DNA from: Pedobacter sp. Leaf41 | Lineage (GTDB): Bacteria > Bacteroidota > Bacteroidia > Sphingobacteriales > Sphingobacteriaceae | Direction of reading: 5' to 3' | NCBI RefSeq assembly: GCF_001422545.1 | Contig: NZ_LMLE01000001.1 | Span: 1,424,127 to 1,488,126 of the forward strand | DNA: 64,000 bases | In this document: piece after piece, positions 34,733 through 43,999 of the stretch | Position numbering within the stretch: the stretch's first letter is position 1 | Layout of the letters: each line of letters opens with the position of its first letter | Position numbers and translations under genes: made by a program | The notes under the pieces: generated by a model | Database searches by the model: none | What the model was told of the DNA's origin: nothing | What the model saw: only the letters and a program-made list of their open reading frames with translations

Positions 34733-37484
34733 TTGTACATATAAATTTGTAATGCCCCGAACCAATTGTAATTTTTGCCTTGCCGTTTTCGAAGCTTAAG
34801 GCATTCATTTTTGGATTTAACTCATCTGTAATGGTTTGCTTTGTTTTACCTGGAAAGTATACATCAGCTTTCGTATTAACCGGAATATCTAATTCTAGCA
34901 CAAAGTTTTTGTCACTTTTGTTCCATTGCGTTGCTATTTTCCCGTAAGGAGAATCATAACTTACATTTGCAGAAGTTAAGTCTCCTACTACTTCCGGCTC
35001 AATGACAATGTGCTTAAAAGCAATTGAATGTTCAGCCTGACGAATACCGCCGATGCCGCTGTAAAGCCATTCCATTAAATGCCCAAGCATAAAATGATTA
35101 TTTGAAACGGTTGGAAGTGCGGCCCATGACTCGGTTAAAGCGGTTGCGCCTTTGGAAATTTGCATTCCATAACCAGGTACGTCAGAGCGACTGTTCATGT
35201 CGAAAATTATATCCGATCTTCCTGCATCTTCCAAAACACGAAGAACATAGCGGTAGCCAATATCGCCAGCCGTCAAACTATTGTTCCGATCTCTAATATC
35301 CTTTACTAAATTTTCGATAACAGCGCTTTTATCCTGATCCGCTACCAAACCCATGTAAACCGCCATGGCATTGGCCGCTTGCGAACCCGTTGCATATTGC
35401 TTGGTTTTACGATCAAAAAACTGATCATTAAAAGCTTTTCTTACTTCAACTGCTAATTTCGAATAACTTAAAGCATCTGCTTTTCTACCCAAAGCCGTAG
35501 CCATTTTTTCTAAAATCTTTAAGTCGTAATAATAGATTGCAGTACCCGTAACACCCATTGGCGTGAGTTGAGAAACACCGGGAGGTTCTGGTCCTAAATC
35601 GTACCAATCTCCTAACCCTTGCGACAAAATATGGTTATCAGCTTTGGTTGCAAGGTAGTTAATGTAGCCTTGCATCATCGGGTAATAATCAATCATTGCT
35701 TGCTTATCGCCATACCACTGATATAAATACCAGGGAAGTAGAATGCCACTGCTTCCCCACTCCGGCGAATCACGGAACATATCACCTCCCCATTCAAATT
35801 TCACATATTCTGGCGCAATTTCAGGAATAAGGCCGTTAGGCAACTGCGAATTCCTCATATCCTCGAGTGCTTTTTTAAATAATGGCGCCGCAGCATAATT
35901 GTAACCTACAGAATTACCCATTAAGTGCAGTTGCTCTAACCATCCAAGCTTTTCGCGATGCGGACAATCGGTAAAAACACTCACCATGTTGCTTTTGATC
36001 GACCAATCAATCAACTTAAAGGTTTTGTTGAAAAGGTCGTTTGATGTATTGAATTCTCCCACCTGTTCTGCGGCATTTCTGATGTGTAATGCTTTTAAGC
36101 TTTCTATGACAGGTGAGCCAGATTTATTTTCAGTGTTTGCGGGAATACCACCTCTTACCTGAAGATACCTGAAACCCGTGTAAAAAAACTTCGGCCGCCA
36201 GGTTTCTATTCCTTCACCTTTTAAGATGTAGGTAAAGTACGATGGGCCACCGATATTTTTTTGCGTCACCGAGCCATCTTCTTTAATTAACTCCGCAGGT
36301 GTAATACGAATAGTATCGCCTTTTTTACCGACAACTTTCAATTCTATTATCGATGATGAATTTTGCCTCATATCGTAAACGTAATCACCGTTAGGGACAC
36401 GGCTGGTTTTAATAGAGGAGGTATATTCAAAAACTTTTACAGGCGCTTCCTTTTGTGCATTTAATTTCGGCCCATCAACCAACAAAGCCGATTTCCATTG
36501 TTGGTCATTAAATCCTGCTACATTCCAGTTTTTTTGCTCTAGGTTTGCGTTATAATCCTCACCGCCATAAATACTTGAAAATGTAATAGGTGAAGGAGCG
36601 GTTTTCCAACTCTGGTTACTAATAATGTTGGCAGAAGTACCGTCTGTATATTCAACCAAAACCCGGCAAATCATTTTTGGATAACCATAAGCTACCTTTA
36701 GTTTTCGATACCGTTCTTTAACCGGAGGGATATAATAAAAACCATTTCCAAGCATTATACCCACAGCGTTATTCCCTTTCTTGATCTGTTTGGTTACATC
36801 GTAGGTAACATACAATGCTTCTTTGTCATATTTTGTCCATCCCGGCGCAAGAAAATCATCGCCAACTTTTTCGCCGTTTAAACTCATTTCGAAATGACCT
36901 AAGCCCGAAATAAAAGCGGTTGCCTTTTTTATAGTTTTAGTAACAACGAAATCTTGACGGAACATTGGCAATATATTACTGCCAGTGTACTTATCTTTTT
37001 TACCATCAACAGGTAAAGCATTAATATTCGAATCTGCCAGTTTTTCGTAAGCAATCCACTTGGCGCCCTTCCAGTCATTAACGTTAAGTAAACCCATTTG
37101 CCAATAGGCAGTAGCGCTCCAGGGCGATACATTTCCAACATTATCCCACACCTTTACTTTCCAGTAATAGGTTTTGGTTGATAAAAGTTTATTGCCCTGA
37201 TATTTTATCTGGATAGATTGTGAAGAATTTACTTTTTGTGTGTCCCAAACATCGCCAATGTTTTGATTCAACTTGGTTATGCTGCTCGAAACCAGAACCT
37301 GGTATGCTGTCTGCATCACATTTAGTTGATGAGATTGTAATTTCCAACTTAGGCTAGGCGAAGTAAAATCTACCCCGATTGGATTATGGCGAGAGGCAAA
37401 ACTTAATTGCATGACTTCAACCTGCTGCGCAAAAAGCGAAGCATTAAATGTGAAAAGCAACAAAAAAGTTATGAGTTTGCTCAT
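34725..37484 (-). CDS. GH78 alpha-L-rhamnosidase (1)
   Basis: A 919-residue secreted enzyme (signal MSKLITFLLLFTFNASLFAQ). N-terminal fibronectin-like and carbohydrate-binding domains (residues 25-340) precede an (alpha/alpha)6 barrel with the GH78 signature TDCPHREKLGWLEQLHLMGN, which holds the active-site Asp and Glu. A C-terminal beta domain ends in HIVIEPEVVGDLTSANVSYD. It releases terminal alpha-L-rhamnose in the periplasm. It is the first gene leftward of the IclR gene and shares a 274-bp divergent control region with it, so IclR regulation of this gene and those downstream is likely. Confidence 0.9.
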   Translation of the reverse strand: MSKLITFLLLFTFNASLFAQQVEVMQLSFASRHNPIGVDFTSPSLSWKLQSHQLNVMQTAYQVLVSSSITKLNQNIGDVWDTQKVNSSQSIQIKYQGNKLLSTKTYYWKVKVWDNVGNVSPWSATAYWQMGLLNVNDWKGAKWIAYEKLADSNINALPVDGKKDKYTGSNILPMFRQDFVVTKTIKKATAFISGLGHFEMSLNGEKVGDDFLAPGWTKYDKEALYVTYDVTKQIKKGNNAVGIMLGNGFYYIPPVKERYRKLKVAYGYPKMICRVLVEYTDGTSANIISNQSWKTAPSPITFSSIYGGEDYNANLEQKNWNVAGFNDQQWKSALLVDGPKLNAQKEAPVKVFEYTSSIKTSRVPNGDYVYDMRQNSSSIIELKVVGKKGDTIRITPAELIKEDGSVTQKNIGGPSYFTYILKGEGIETWRPKFFYTGFRYLQVRGGIPANTENKSGSPVIESLKALHIRNAAEQVGEFNTSNDLFNKTFKLIDWSIKSNMVSVFTDCPHREKLGWLEQLHLMGNSVGYNYAAAPLFKKALEDMRNSQLPNGLIPEIAPEYVKFEWGGDMFRDSPEWGSSGILLPWYLYQWYGDKQAMIDYYPMMQGYINYLATKADNHILSQGLGDWYDLGPEPPGVSQLTPMGVTGTAIYYYDLKILEKMATALGRKADALSYSKLAVEVRKAFNDQFFDRKTKQYATGSQAANAMAVYMGLVADQDKSAVIENLVKDIRDRNNSLTAGDIGYRYVLRVLEDAGRSDIIFDMNSRSDVPGYGMQISKGATALTESWAALPTVSNNHFMLGHLMEWLYSGIGGIRQAEHSIAFKHIVIEPEVVGDLTSANVSYDSPYGKIATQWNKSDKNFVLELDIPVNTKADVYFPGKTKQTITDELNPKMNALSFENGKAKITIGSGHYKFICTNE

Positions 37485-37547
37485 TAAAAAATTGACATCT
37501 TTTGGATGTTTTACCTAGGTTTATAATTGGTTATCAGCTTCAAAAAC

Positions 37548-37573
37548 AACATAAGAAATTAATTCTTTATGTT
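37548..37573. promoter_or_regulatory. 26-bp palindrome in the GH78-iclR control region
   Basis: AACATAAGAAATT is followed by AATTCTTTATGTT, a palindrome centred between 37560 and 37561 with two mismatched pairs. It lies 64 bp upstream of the GH78 start. AGGTTTATA occurs on each side (37517 and 37581), and AGGTTTA...TTAAACCT (37581-37604) forms another inverted repeat. Its size and symmetry suit a dimeric regulator such as IclR; binding is inferred. Confidence 0.45.
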
Positions 37574-37664
37574 AGCATTTAGGTTTATAGTTAAACGTTA
37601 AACCTATTTACGCCACTAATTCAAATATAAATAATTTTTTTAAATATGAAAACAATTAATACTT

Positions 37665-37745
37665 TACGACCAGGGTCAACCTTTGTAAATGGTTATTTGG
37701 AAAGCATTTTGTATGTTTGAAATTGTAAAAAAAACGCTACGACCA
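37665..37745 (+). promoter_or_regulatory. Direct repeats TACGACCA before the iclR gene
   Basis: TACGACCAGGGTCAACC (37665-37681) and TACGACCAAATTTAACC (37738-37754) share an 8-base start and an AACC end, 73 bp apart. The second ends four bases before the iclR ATG. The first contains GACC-AG-GGTC. They flank the candidate -7 box at 37712, as expected for autoregulation by looping or blocking. Confidence 0.4.
37712..37719 (+). promoter_or_regulatory. Candidate -7 box of the iclR gene
   Basis: TATGTTTG matches TAnnTTTG and lies 39 bp before the ATG. No TTTG is found at the usual spacing upstream (the nearest are 12 and 26 bp away), so the promoter call is tentative. Confidence 0.35.
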
Positions 37746-37758
37746 AATTTAACCCCTT

Positions 37759-38532
37759 ATGAACGAAAAAGAATCAAAATATCAAGCGCCAGCTTTGGAT
37801 AAAGGACTTGATATATTGGAATATCTATCTGCACAATCCATCCCCCTTTCACAAACTGAAATTGCGGTTGGCATTGAAAAAACTCCGAATGAAATTTATA
37901 GGATGTTAATGAGTTTGGAGAGCCGTGGTTATATTTTACGTGATGAAGTTTCTGGAAAGTACAGACTTTCGTTAAAGCTATTTTACCTTTCGCACAGGCA
38001 TTCGCCGATGGACGAGTTAAGGAAAGCTGCTCAATTTCCATTAGAAGAACTGGCAAACACCATTCGCCAATCTTGCCACTTAAGTATCTTGTATATGAAC
38101 CAGGTGATGGTAATTATCCATGCTAAAAGTCCGGGGCCCATTGCCCTGTCTATTGAAGAAGGAAATTTGTTCCCTTTGCCATTAACCGCTTCTGGCAAGG
38201 TCTTATTAGCCTATATGCCCGATATTGAAAAGAGAACAACTTTAAGAAATAATTCAATTTTTAAGAAATATAGCAAGGCGCAGCAAGAAGATTTTATGCT
38301 TTCGCTCGACGATATTAAAAAAACTGGTTCTTATTTCAAAAACAGTGATTCCGTTTCGGGGGTAACAGATATTTCTATTCCGATTGGTGTAGATAGCAAC
38401 AATGGCATTATTGCTTGTTTAACTATTTCGATGTTAAATGCTTTAAATAACGATAAGTCGATCGGAAATGATACCATCCTTGCGGAAGCAAATAAGTGTG
38501 TTAAAAAGATTGAGCAAAGAATTGGGGTATAA
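37759..38532 (+). CDS. IclR-family transcriptional regulator
   Basis: A 257-residue regulator. The N-terminal winged helix-turn-helix (residues 10-75) shows ALDKGLDILEYLSAQSIPLS, TPNEIYRMLMSLESRGYILR and GKYRLSLKLFYLS, the standard IclR pattern. The C-terminal effector domain has LPLTASGKVLLAYMP and VSGVTDISIPIG. The length is standard. It is the only plus-strand gene in the hydrolase region, is divergent from a GH78 gene, and probably senses a sugar or sugar acid from pectin breakdown. No other transcription factor (AraC, hybrid two-component or ECF sigma) is seen in the window. Confidence 0.92.
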   Translation: MNEKESKYQAPALDKGLDILEYLSAQSIPLSQTEIAVGIEKTPNEIYRMLMSLESRGYILRDEVSGKYRLSLKLFYLSHRHSPMDELRKAAQFPLEELANTIRQSCHLSILYMNQVMVIIHAKSPGPIALSIEEGNLFPLPLTASGKVLLAYMPDIEKRTTLRNNSIFKKYSKAQQEDFMLSLDDIKKTGSYFKNSDSVSGVTDISIPIGVDSNNGIIACLTISMLNALNNDKSIGNDTILAEANKCVKKIEQRIGV

Positions 38533-38588
38533 ACTCTTTTAAAAGCCTCACCCTGTGAAAGGTTGTAGTTATTTTCAATGCACTGCAT

Positions 38589-38843
38589 CCCTCTCCTTGA
38601 AGAGAGGGAAACGAAAAGATGTGATTTGAACCTGGTGCCGTCACTAGTTTGTCTGTTAGATCCATCTATGAAAGAATCGTGAGCTTAGTCTTCCCAAAGC
38701 GTAGAAATACATGAGAAAGAAAGAATTAGAGTGTAAACTCTTTTAAAAGTTGTCATTGGCACGAAGCAATCCTACATGGATTGGATAACAACCGCATCAA
38801 GATTGCTTTGTCATTGCTTGCCTGGCGAAGGCAAGCAATGACG
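38589..38843. repeat. Repeat cluster between convergent iclR and GH78 genes
   Basis: The 329-bp gap 38533-38861 contains no gene. It holds a small hairpin, CCCTCTCCTTGAAGAGAGGG (38589-38608), and a GCAATGACG-family element at 38751-38843. The latter is decayed on the left (TGTCATTGGCACGAAGCAAT) and ends in a further palindrome, CATTGCTTGCC...GGCAAGCAATG. Confidence 0.7.
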
Positions 38844-38861
38844 AAAAACAAAAAACATACG

Positions 38862-41027
38862 TTATCCAGAATATTTCACACTATAATCTTTCCCTTTCTC
38901 AATCGTCATTTCATAAACGCCTTTCGAAAGTTCCTTAATTACTGCACCTTTTGCCACAGGTTTGGTTTTACTACCTATTCTTAATTTTCCTGTTCCTACG
39001 GCAGATGAAATTTTAATTTCTTTTTTATTGCAATACAAAGAGATATCGCCATTAGCAGTGGGTACCTTTCCCTCCATCCATTCCAAACCACCTAAATTTG
39101 GGGTGATCGTGTAGGTTTCGTAACCTGGTGTAGTGGGTTCAACGCCCAAATAATATTTGCCCAATAAATAGATCGGACTTGCGCCCCAGGCATGGCAAAG
39201 GCTTTTTCCAAATGGTCTGCCATACATTTCTAAATGTTCTGCTCCTTTTTTATCTGGATTATATTCTTCCCAGAAAGAGGTTGCACCGAGCTTTAACATT
39301 CCACCCCAATAACTTTTCATTTCTTTTAAAACGTAGCTTTGTTCACCCATGGCACAAAGAGCTTCCAGTTCGTAGAAGCGCATGTAAGGGGTAGTAATTT
39401 TTGCGACCTTATGGTTAAGGAGTACATTTTTTTTCACACCAAGTTTTTGTTCTGGCGTAAAATAATCGAAAAAGATGCCGAACATATTGGCATAACGCGT
39501 TACATTGTCCGTTTGCTTACCATTGATCCTACTATGAACCAATGCGTTTTTATTTTGGTTCCAATACAAATCGAATATCTTGGCTTTCAACTCCTTTGCT
39601 TGTTTGTCGTATTTTGCAACGCCTTCACTATCATTAGCAAGTTTGGCGCACAAAGCCATCGTTTCTAAGCTTCGGGCATATAATAACTGCTCAAAACTTA
39701 CTTCACCATCTTTACTCAGTTTGTCTGCCCAATCGATAAAAATCCAATCGCCCGGCATCCATTCAAGTAGACCATCTTTGTTTTTTCTTCCATCGATATA
39801 CGTCATTAAAGATTGCATCCTAGGATAAATATCTTGTACAAATTTTTGATCGCCTGTGAACTTGTAGTAATCGTAAATACCTAAAAACCAATAGAAAGAG
39901 TAATCCATTATGGTATTGATGTGGGCCGTAACCGGATCTTTTCCACGTTGTGCCAACAAGGTTCTTTTTACTGTTGGTGCATCAAAAAACGAATAATAAT
40001 TCATTAGATAACTCTGGTAGGCATCACCACTCCAAACCCAACGGTCGCGTTTAATTCCATCGATAAAAAATTCACGGGTATTTAAGTGAAAGGTGTATTT
40101 AGCTACATCGTAAATTTTATTCAGTTCGGCATCAGATGACTTAAAACTTCCCCTTTCGGTTACAGGCGCATACTCGTAAAGCATGGAGATGGAATCAAGG
40201 GTCACATTTCCAGTAGTTTGGCGATTTACATATCTGAATGCTTTCGAAAGTGGCATTACAGAATCTTTCTTTTGCGCAATATCAATATCAACATCATCTA
40301 ACGTTTCGCATTTTTCTACTGAGGAAGCCTCTTCAGGCGATTCGCCATAGTATAAACTCAAACGCCCCTTGCCTTTCAAACCGTGTACTTTTATGAAACC
40401 AAATGTTTCCCTGCCAAAATCAAGCAATTCTCCGCCGTCGTTTTTCTTTCTCGAAACTGCAGCCATTGGTTTCACCGGTAATTTAAATTGCGATGGCAAC
40501 TGATTGGGATCAGTCAAATTCCATGAACCTGCCGAAACGAATGTGGTTCCTGATTTGTCGGAAACTTTTCCGCTTTGATCAATCCATTCCTTATCTTCAA
40601 AAGTTGACAACCAGGTTTCATCTGAAACAATTGTTTTCCCTTGAACAAAAATCGCCGGAACGTGTGCCTGATTGTAAACTTTAAGGCTTAATTTATGCTT
40701 ACCGGCCGGGATTTGGATCGTTTTAGGGAAACCGGAAATGGCCTGTCCGTCAATCTTCACATTATAAGTTCCCTCTACAAAAAGCTTGACTTCTTCAGGT
40801 TGAGAAAGGTTAAATTCCTTATGAAAATCTACCAGAACGTAATGGCTATCCATTTTCCAAAAGACTGGGAAAAACGATCCGCGTTCGGTTCTGCGGTTTT
40901 GCATTACATTGCTCATGTAAATATCAAAGTCACCTGGATACCAGATCCACGAGGCTTTTTGAGCTAAAGCTGGCATCACAAAACAGCTTAAAAATGCCAG
41001 AATAATTATTTTTTTAAAGTTTTTCAT
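38862..41027 (-). CDS. GH78 alpha-L-rhamnosidase-type enzyme (2)
   Basis: A 721-residue secreted protein (signal MKNFKKIIILAFLSCFVMPALAQ). A beta-rich N-terminal domain begins KASWIWYPGDFDIYMSNVM. The helical barrel carries FIDGIKRDRWVWSGDAYQSY, the GH78-type active-site segment with Asp and Arg. Further on, TSFWEEYNPD holds a candidate general acid/base Glu and SLCHAWGASPIYLLGKYYLG is the conserved barrel end. It is shorter than the other two GH78 proteins and lacks their fibronectin-like domains. It likely acts on a different rhamnose linkage. It is convergent with the iclR gene. Confidence 0.85.
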   Translation of the reverse strand: MKNFKKIIILAFLSCFVMPALAQKASWIWYPGDFDIYMSNVMQNRRTERGSFFPVFWKMDSHYVLVDFHKEFNLSQPEEVKLFVEGTYNVKIDGQAISGFPKTIQIPAGKHKLSLKVYNQAHVPAIFVQGKTIVSDETWLSTFEDKEWIDQSGKVSDKSGTTFVSAGSWNLTDPNQLPSQFKLPVKPMAAVSRKKNDGGELLDFGRETFGFIKVHGLKGKGRLSLYYGESPEEASSVEKCETLDDVDIDIAQKKDSVMPLSKAFRYVNRQTTGNVTLDSISMLYEYAPVTERGSFKSSDAELNKIYDVAKYTFHLNTREFFIDGIKRDRWVWSGDAYQSYLMNYYSFFDAPTVKRTLLAQRGKDPVTAHINTIMDYSFYWFLGIYDYYKFTGDQKFVQDIYPRMQSLMTYIDGRKNKDGLLEWMPGDWIFIDWADKLSKDGEVSFEQLLYARSLETMALCAKLANDSEGVAKYDKQAKELKAKIFDLYWNQNKNALVHSRINGKQTDNVTRYANMFGIFFDYFTPEQKLGVKKNVLLNHKVAKITTPYMRFYELEALCAMGEQSYVLKEMKSYWGGMLKLGATSFWEEYNPDKKGAEHLEMYGRPFGKSLCHAWGASPIYLLGKYYLGVEPTTPGYETYTITPNLGGLEWMEGKVPTANGDISLYCNKKEIKISSAVGTGKLRIGSKTKPVAKGAVIKELSKGVYEMTIEKGKDYSVKYSG

Positions 41028-41077
41028 ACAGTGTATTTTTTGCTTGATATCATCGGCCCTCGGACCTCTAACACCTT

Positions 41078-42667
41078 TTAATGTCCGTTAAAGAATATAT
41101 AAAGTATAACCATCACAACTGCTAATGCACCAAAGGAAATCCATACCCTTCGACTTGGCTTTTCAATGTTTGCCTGATGTGATTCATTTACGATGTAAAC
41201 AGATGGTGAACGATCTGCAAGAGAAATAATAATCGACAAAATCATCAGTAATGCAAAAATGAGGAAGGACAAAACCAGATAATGTGGCCAGAATGTATAT
41301 TCAGAAGATGGCAAAACCCACAGGTAACAAACGCCTATGCCTAAACTGATGATTGACCCGATTGACAGTGTGAAATTAACAGCTTTTCTGGTGGTTCTTT
41401 TCCAAAACACAGTTGATAAAAACACAACAGACAATGGTGGAGCAATAAAACCTAACACAGCCTGAAAAACATCGAACAATTTCAGCCCTTGAATATTATC
41501 TATTGCTAATGCAACCAGGATGGCAAAAACGCAACCTGCAACTACTGTTAACCTGCCAGTTTTAATAATTTCTTTCGTTGTTGCATTGGGGTTAATTTTT
41601 TTTACATACACATCCATGGTAAAAACAGTACTTAAAGAATTAAGGCAAGATCCAATTGTACCGACCAAAACTGCAATTAACACCACGATTACCAGGCCAT
41701 TCATTCCTGGAGGAAACAGATTGGTAACCATGGTCATGTATGCCATATCGGCGTTGCCCAGATTGGGATATAAGACGTAACACAGAATGCCAGTGACAAT
41801 AAAAAGTGGCAAAGAAAGTATCTTAAGCCAGCCGATAAAGCTCACACCTAACTGTCCCTGTTCCAAATTTTTGGCTCCAAGTACCGACTGAACCATCGAT
41901 TGATCTGTGCAAAAGAAAGCTACAGCAGACACAGGATAACCCAGCAGAATGGCATACCATGGATATTGCGGATCGCTCCCGGGCTGAACGAGGTTCCAGA
42001 AATTTTTTGGTGTTTTCTGGTATAGTGCGCTTATCCCTCCAACCTTTTCCAAACCTAAATAGGTAAGTGCGAAGGAAACGCAAATCAGCAAAATCATTTG
42101 AAAAACGTTCACTTTAGCGATAGCTTTAAGTCCGCCGAAAAATGCGAACAGACCAGCAAAAGTTACTAAAACGGTAACCGATTGCCACATCGGAACGCCC
42201 AAAATCTGCCTCACCAAAACACCACCAGCAAACAAACCCAGTGATAGCCATGAAATCAAAATCTTAATCAGGGCATACCATGCAAGTATATTCTGTGTTG
42301 AATCGCCGTAACGGTTGCCCATAAATTCGGGCATGGTACTTACTTTAGCTGCCAGATATTTCGGGGCAAATACAATGGCAAGCAAGAATAGAAAGATAAA
42401 GGCATACCACTCGAAATTAACAGCCACAATGCCTGTAGAGTAACCAATACTTGCAAACGCAACCAACATGGATGGACCAACATTTGTTCCCCACATGTTA
42501 AAACCTATGCTCGACCAGTTAAGTGATTTGTTGGCCAGGAACAGGTTTTCATCTTCGTTTTTCTTCTTTGAAAAGCTTGCCCTATACCCTATAATAATTA
42601 AAATGACGAGGTAAGCGGCGACAATAAAGTAATCTAAGTTGGTTAAACGTTCTACAATATTTCCCAT
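41078..42667 (-). CDS. SSS-family sodium:solute symporter
   Basis: A 529-residue inner-membrane transporter with about 13-14 helices. SSS features include NLDYFIVAAYLVILIIIGYR at the N-terminus, a FLANKSLNWSSIGFNMWGTN segment, PEFMGNRYG, and QSMVQSVLGAKNLEQGQLGV. It uses the sodium gradient to import a sugar, sugar acid or similar solute. Its place between a GH78 gene and a Gfo/Idh gene suggests rhamnose or an uncommon pectin sugar. The last helix ends in a short polar tail. Confidence 0.88.
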   Translation of the reverse strand: MGNIVERLTNLDYFIVAAYLVILIIIGYRASFSKKKNEDENLFLANKSLNWSSIGFNMWGTNVGPSMLVAFASIGYSTGIVAVNFEWYAFIFLFLLAIVFAPKYLAAKVSTMPEFMGNRYGDSTQNILAWYALIKILISWLSLGLFAGGVLVRQILGVPMWQSVTVLVTFAGLFAFFGGLKAIAKVNVFQMILLICVSFALTYLGLEKVGGISALYQKTPKNFWNLVQPGSDPQYPWYAILLGYPVSAVAFFCTDQSMVQSVLGAKNLEQGQLGVSFIGWLKILSLPLFIVTGILCYVLYPNLGNADMAYMTMVTNLFPPGMNGLVIVVLIAVLVGTIGSCLNSLSTVFTMDVYVKKINPNATTKEIIKTGRLTVVAGCVFAILVALAIDNIQGLKLFDVFQAVLGFIAPPLSVVFLSTVFWKRTTRKAVNFTLSIGSIISLGIGVCYLWVLPSSEYTFWPHYLVLSFLIFALLMILSIIISLADRSPSVYIVNESHQANIEKPSRRVWISFGALAVVMVILYIFFNGH

Positions 42668-42705
42668 TAATTGATTTGGTTAGTTGTTTATTGGTTATTG
42701 TTTTT

Positions 42706-42774
42706 ACCACAGATGCACACAGATAAACACAGATTAAAATTTTTATCCGTGTTTATCCTTTCTATCTGTGGTTA
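42706..42774. repeat. ACCACAGAT/ATCTGTGGT inverted-repeat element
   Basis: ACCACAGATGCACACAGATA AACACAGAT is followed, after a short AT-rich loop, by the near-complement ATCCGTGTTTATCC...TATCTGTGGT. The arms are about 28 bp. A fragment of a related family (CCACAGAAACCCAAAAAGG) lies in the DUF5703 signal-peptide region. Confidence 0.7.
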
Positions 42775-42801
42775 ATATTATTCCGTTCGCTGTGGCAGAA
42801 A

Positions 42802-43887
42802 CTATAAGCCAATCGATTCTCTTGTAATATTGTTTGCTTTTAAAATTTCATCAATTTTTACAGGCAAACCAATCTCCATTGATTTATCCATCGCCTGCAA
42901 TAGGGCAACGGTTCCAATTCCTTCTTTTAAATCCGGATAGGCCGTGAATTTGTTATTGATACTGTCTGCAAAATAATCGAGATAGTTCTGGTATTCACCT
43001 GCATGATGACTTTGTCCCTCGAAACGGAAATAGTGTTTCAATGTAGCATCACCCCAGGTAATAATCTTTTCTTCACCGGTTTTGGTCGTAACAGAATAGC
43101 GTAATTCGTGGTAATCGGCCTGACTTGCTCCTTCTGTTCCGCGGAGAATGCAACTCATTCCGCTATCGCGACTTGCCGGTTGCGTTGGGCCTGTATATGC
43201 ACCGCTTACCCTTGCAATTCTGCCATCTTTTGCTTTGAATATAAAATGCATTGTATCTACATTTTTCAATCCTGCTTTTAAGCCGTTGCTGCTTAACATG
43301 CCATAACCCATTACTTCTTCAATATCGGGCATATACCAGCGAACAAAATCAACTGGGTGACTTAAGCCGCCGTATAACCATTTAAACGATTGTTTTAAGG
43401 ACCACCCTTTTTCTAAAAACCAACGGTGATCAGCATGATAATGACTTTCGATGGTGATCAGCTCGCCAAGTAAACCTTTATCAAAATCTTTTTTCTGGCG
43501 CATTGCAGGTTCGAAAAAACGAGAACTTTGTCCGACGAAAATCTTCCTTCTTGATTTTTTAGCCAATTCTAAAAGCTCATTGGCCTGAGACAGATCATCA
43601 ATAAAAGGCTTTGTACAAACTACGTGTTTACCATGTTCCAAGGCCAATTTAATGTGCTCGAAATGCAAATGATCTGGTGTGTAAATCGCAATCATATCAA
43701 TTTTATCGCTCGTTAGCATATCCTCGTAATTGGTTGTCCAATTTTGAAAATCGAATTCCAATGAGCGTTCCTCGCAAAGCTTTTTATTTGCGTCGCAAAT
43801 CTGAATGAGCTTAAATTTCTTGCTCGCCAATGATGCAGAAATCGTGCTTCTGCCCTCTCCTAAACCTAAAATCCCTAGTCTTAACAT
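42802..43887 (-). CDS. Gfo/Idh/MocA-family oxidoreductase (2)
   Basis: A 361-residue NAD(P)-dependent dehydrogenase with no signal peptide. The Rossmann turn is LGILGLGEGRSTI, the EKP-type motif is CTKPFIDDLSQ, and the conserved histidine region is YGGLSHPVDFVRWYMPD. ASRDSGMSCILRGTEGASQ belongs to the C-terminal sheet. The substrate is unknown; a sugar entering through the adjacent SSS transporter is plausible. It is only distantly related to the Gfo/Idh protein at 24939-26030. Confidence 0.88.
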   Translation of the reverse strand: MLRLGILGLGEGRSTISASLASKKFKLIQICDANKKLCEERSLEFDFQNWTTNYEDMLTSDKIDMIAIYTPDHLHFEHIKLALEHGKHVVCTKPFIDDLSQANELLELAKKSRRKIFVGQSSRFFEPAMRQKKDFDKGLLGELITIESHYHADHRWFLEKGWSLKQSFKWLYGGLSHPVDFVRWYMPDIEEVMGYGMLSSNGLKAGLKNVDTMHFIFKAKDGRIARVSGAYTGPTQPASRDSGMSCILRGTEGASQADYHELRYSVTTKTGEEKIITWGDATLKHYFRFEGQSHHAGEYQNYLDYFADSINNKFTAYPDLKEGIGTVALLQAMDKSMEIGLPVKIDEILKANNITRESIGL

Positions 43888-43912
43888 GTTGATATTTTCT
43901 TATTTTTTAAGT

Positions 43913-43990
43913 CGTCATTGCGAGGCACGAAGCAATCTTAATGCAAAAAACAGCAATAGTTTTAGGATTGCTTCGTGCCATGCAATGACG
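43913..43990. repeat. GCAATGACG-family inverted repeat
   Basis: Intact arms: CGTCATTGCGAGGCACGAAG CAATCT and GGATTGCTTCGTGCCATGCA ATGACG. It fills the gap between the beta-helix/mutarotase gene and the Gfo/Idh gene. Confidence 0.88.
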
Positions 43991-43999
43991 GTTATTTAT

